Assembly: GCA_001462255.1 (NCBI GenBank) | Contig: LIUJ01000166.1 | Coordinates: 1 to 6,406 of the forward strand | DNA length: 6,406 bases | Direction of reading: 5' to 3' | DNA from: Fibrobacteria bacterium GUT77 | GTDB taxonomy: Bacteria; Fibrobacterota; Chitinivibrionia; Chitinivibrionales; Chitinispirillaceae | Shown: piece after piece, positions 6,364-6,406 of the stretch | How the letters are laid out: every line of letters begins with the position of its first letter | Position numbering within the stretch: position 1 is the first letter of the stretch | The notes under the pieces: model-generated | What the model was told of the DNA's origin: nothing | Seen by the model: the letters and a program-made list of their open reading frames with translations, nothing else | Databases searched by the model: none | Made by a program: the position numbers and the translations under genes

Positions 6364-6406
6364 TTAAGAATTTTTGACCATAGCCAAGGCCTTCACCGCC
6401 TTGAAC
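6364..6406 (-). CDS. Probable 3' end of a gene upstream of the integrase (partial)
   Basis: On the - strand one frame enters from the right edge and reads FKAVKALAMVKNS before TAA at 6366-6364, 19 bases ahead of the integrase ATG. The alanine/lysine/valine composition resembles a protein C-terminus, and the tight spacing would suit an operon with the integrase. Excisionases or small regulators often sit here in mobile elements, but 13 residues cannot identify a family. The same bases contain a CAAGGC/GCCTTG inverted repeat (6385-6403), so a non-coding reading is also possible. Confidence 0.35.
   Translation of the reverse strand, partial: FKAVKALAMVKNS

Overview
The window is a bacterial chromosomal segment holding an intact Type III restriction-modification pair, a tRNA-Lys gene and the integrase end of a probable mobile element. 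A deaminase operon with a different base composition lies on the left. I cannot name the organism. The protein genes except mod have usable Shine-Dalgarno sequences, sigma-70-like promoters are visible, and the tRNA gene does not encode its CCA end. This argues against an E. coli-like enterobacterium, and the good ribosome sites argue mildly against Bacteroidota; nothing narrows it further.

Left part (1-939, + strand): possibly the 3' end of an upstream gene (3-68), then a good promoter (140-168) and ribosome site driving a nucleoside/guanine-deaminase-type cytidine deaminase-fold enzyme (187-795). A coupled 46-residue acidic protein follows (799-939). This part is GC-rich.

Middle (956-4731, - strand): a two-gene operon, mod (4731 to 3019) then res (3013 to 956), transcribed towards the deaminase operon and ending only 16 bases from it. 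Mod is a beta-order adenine-N6 methyltransferase (DPPY before FAGSG). Res is a compact superfamily 2 helicase with a C-terminal PD-ExK nuclease. Mod supplies target recognition and protection; Res needs Mod to cut. A strong promoter lies upstream of mod and is overlaid by a 7-bp inverted repeat with arm centres two helical turns apart, a candidate operator. The mod start lacks an obvious Shine-Dalgarno and is overlapped by a short upstream reading frame.

Right part (4888-6406): a promoter with an A-rich upstream tract, tRNA-Lys(CTT), and a strong intrinsic terminator. Next come a cluster of small palindromes and three direct copies of TGTAGTCGCG, and then a tyrosine recombinase on the - strand whose 3' end faces the tRNA 3' end. 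This is the usual layout of one end of a tRNA-integrated island, which would extend rightward beyond the window. A few codons of another - strand gene probably precede the integrase. On this reading the restriction system is outside, on the other flank of the tRNA, though its AT-rich stretches suggest it was also acquired.

No clearly new multi-gene system is visible. The most checkable unusual items are the inverted repeat on the mod promoter, the triple repeat next to the integrase, and the small protein coupled to the deaminase.
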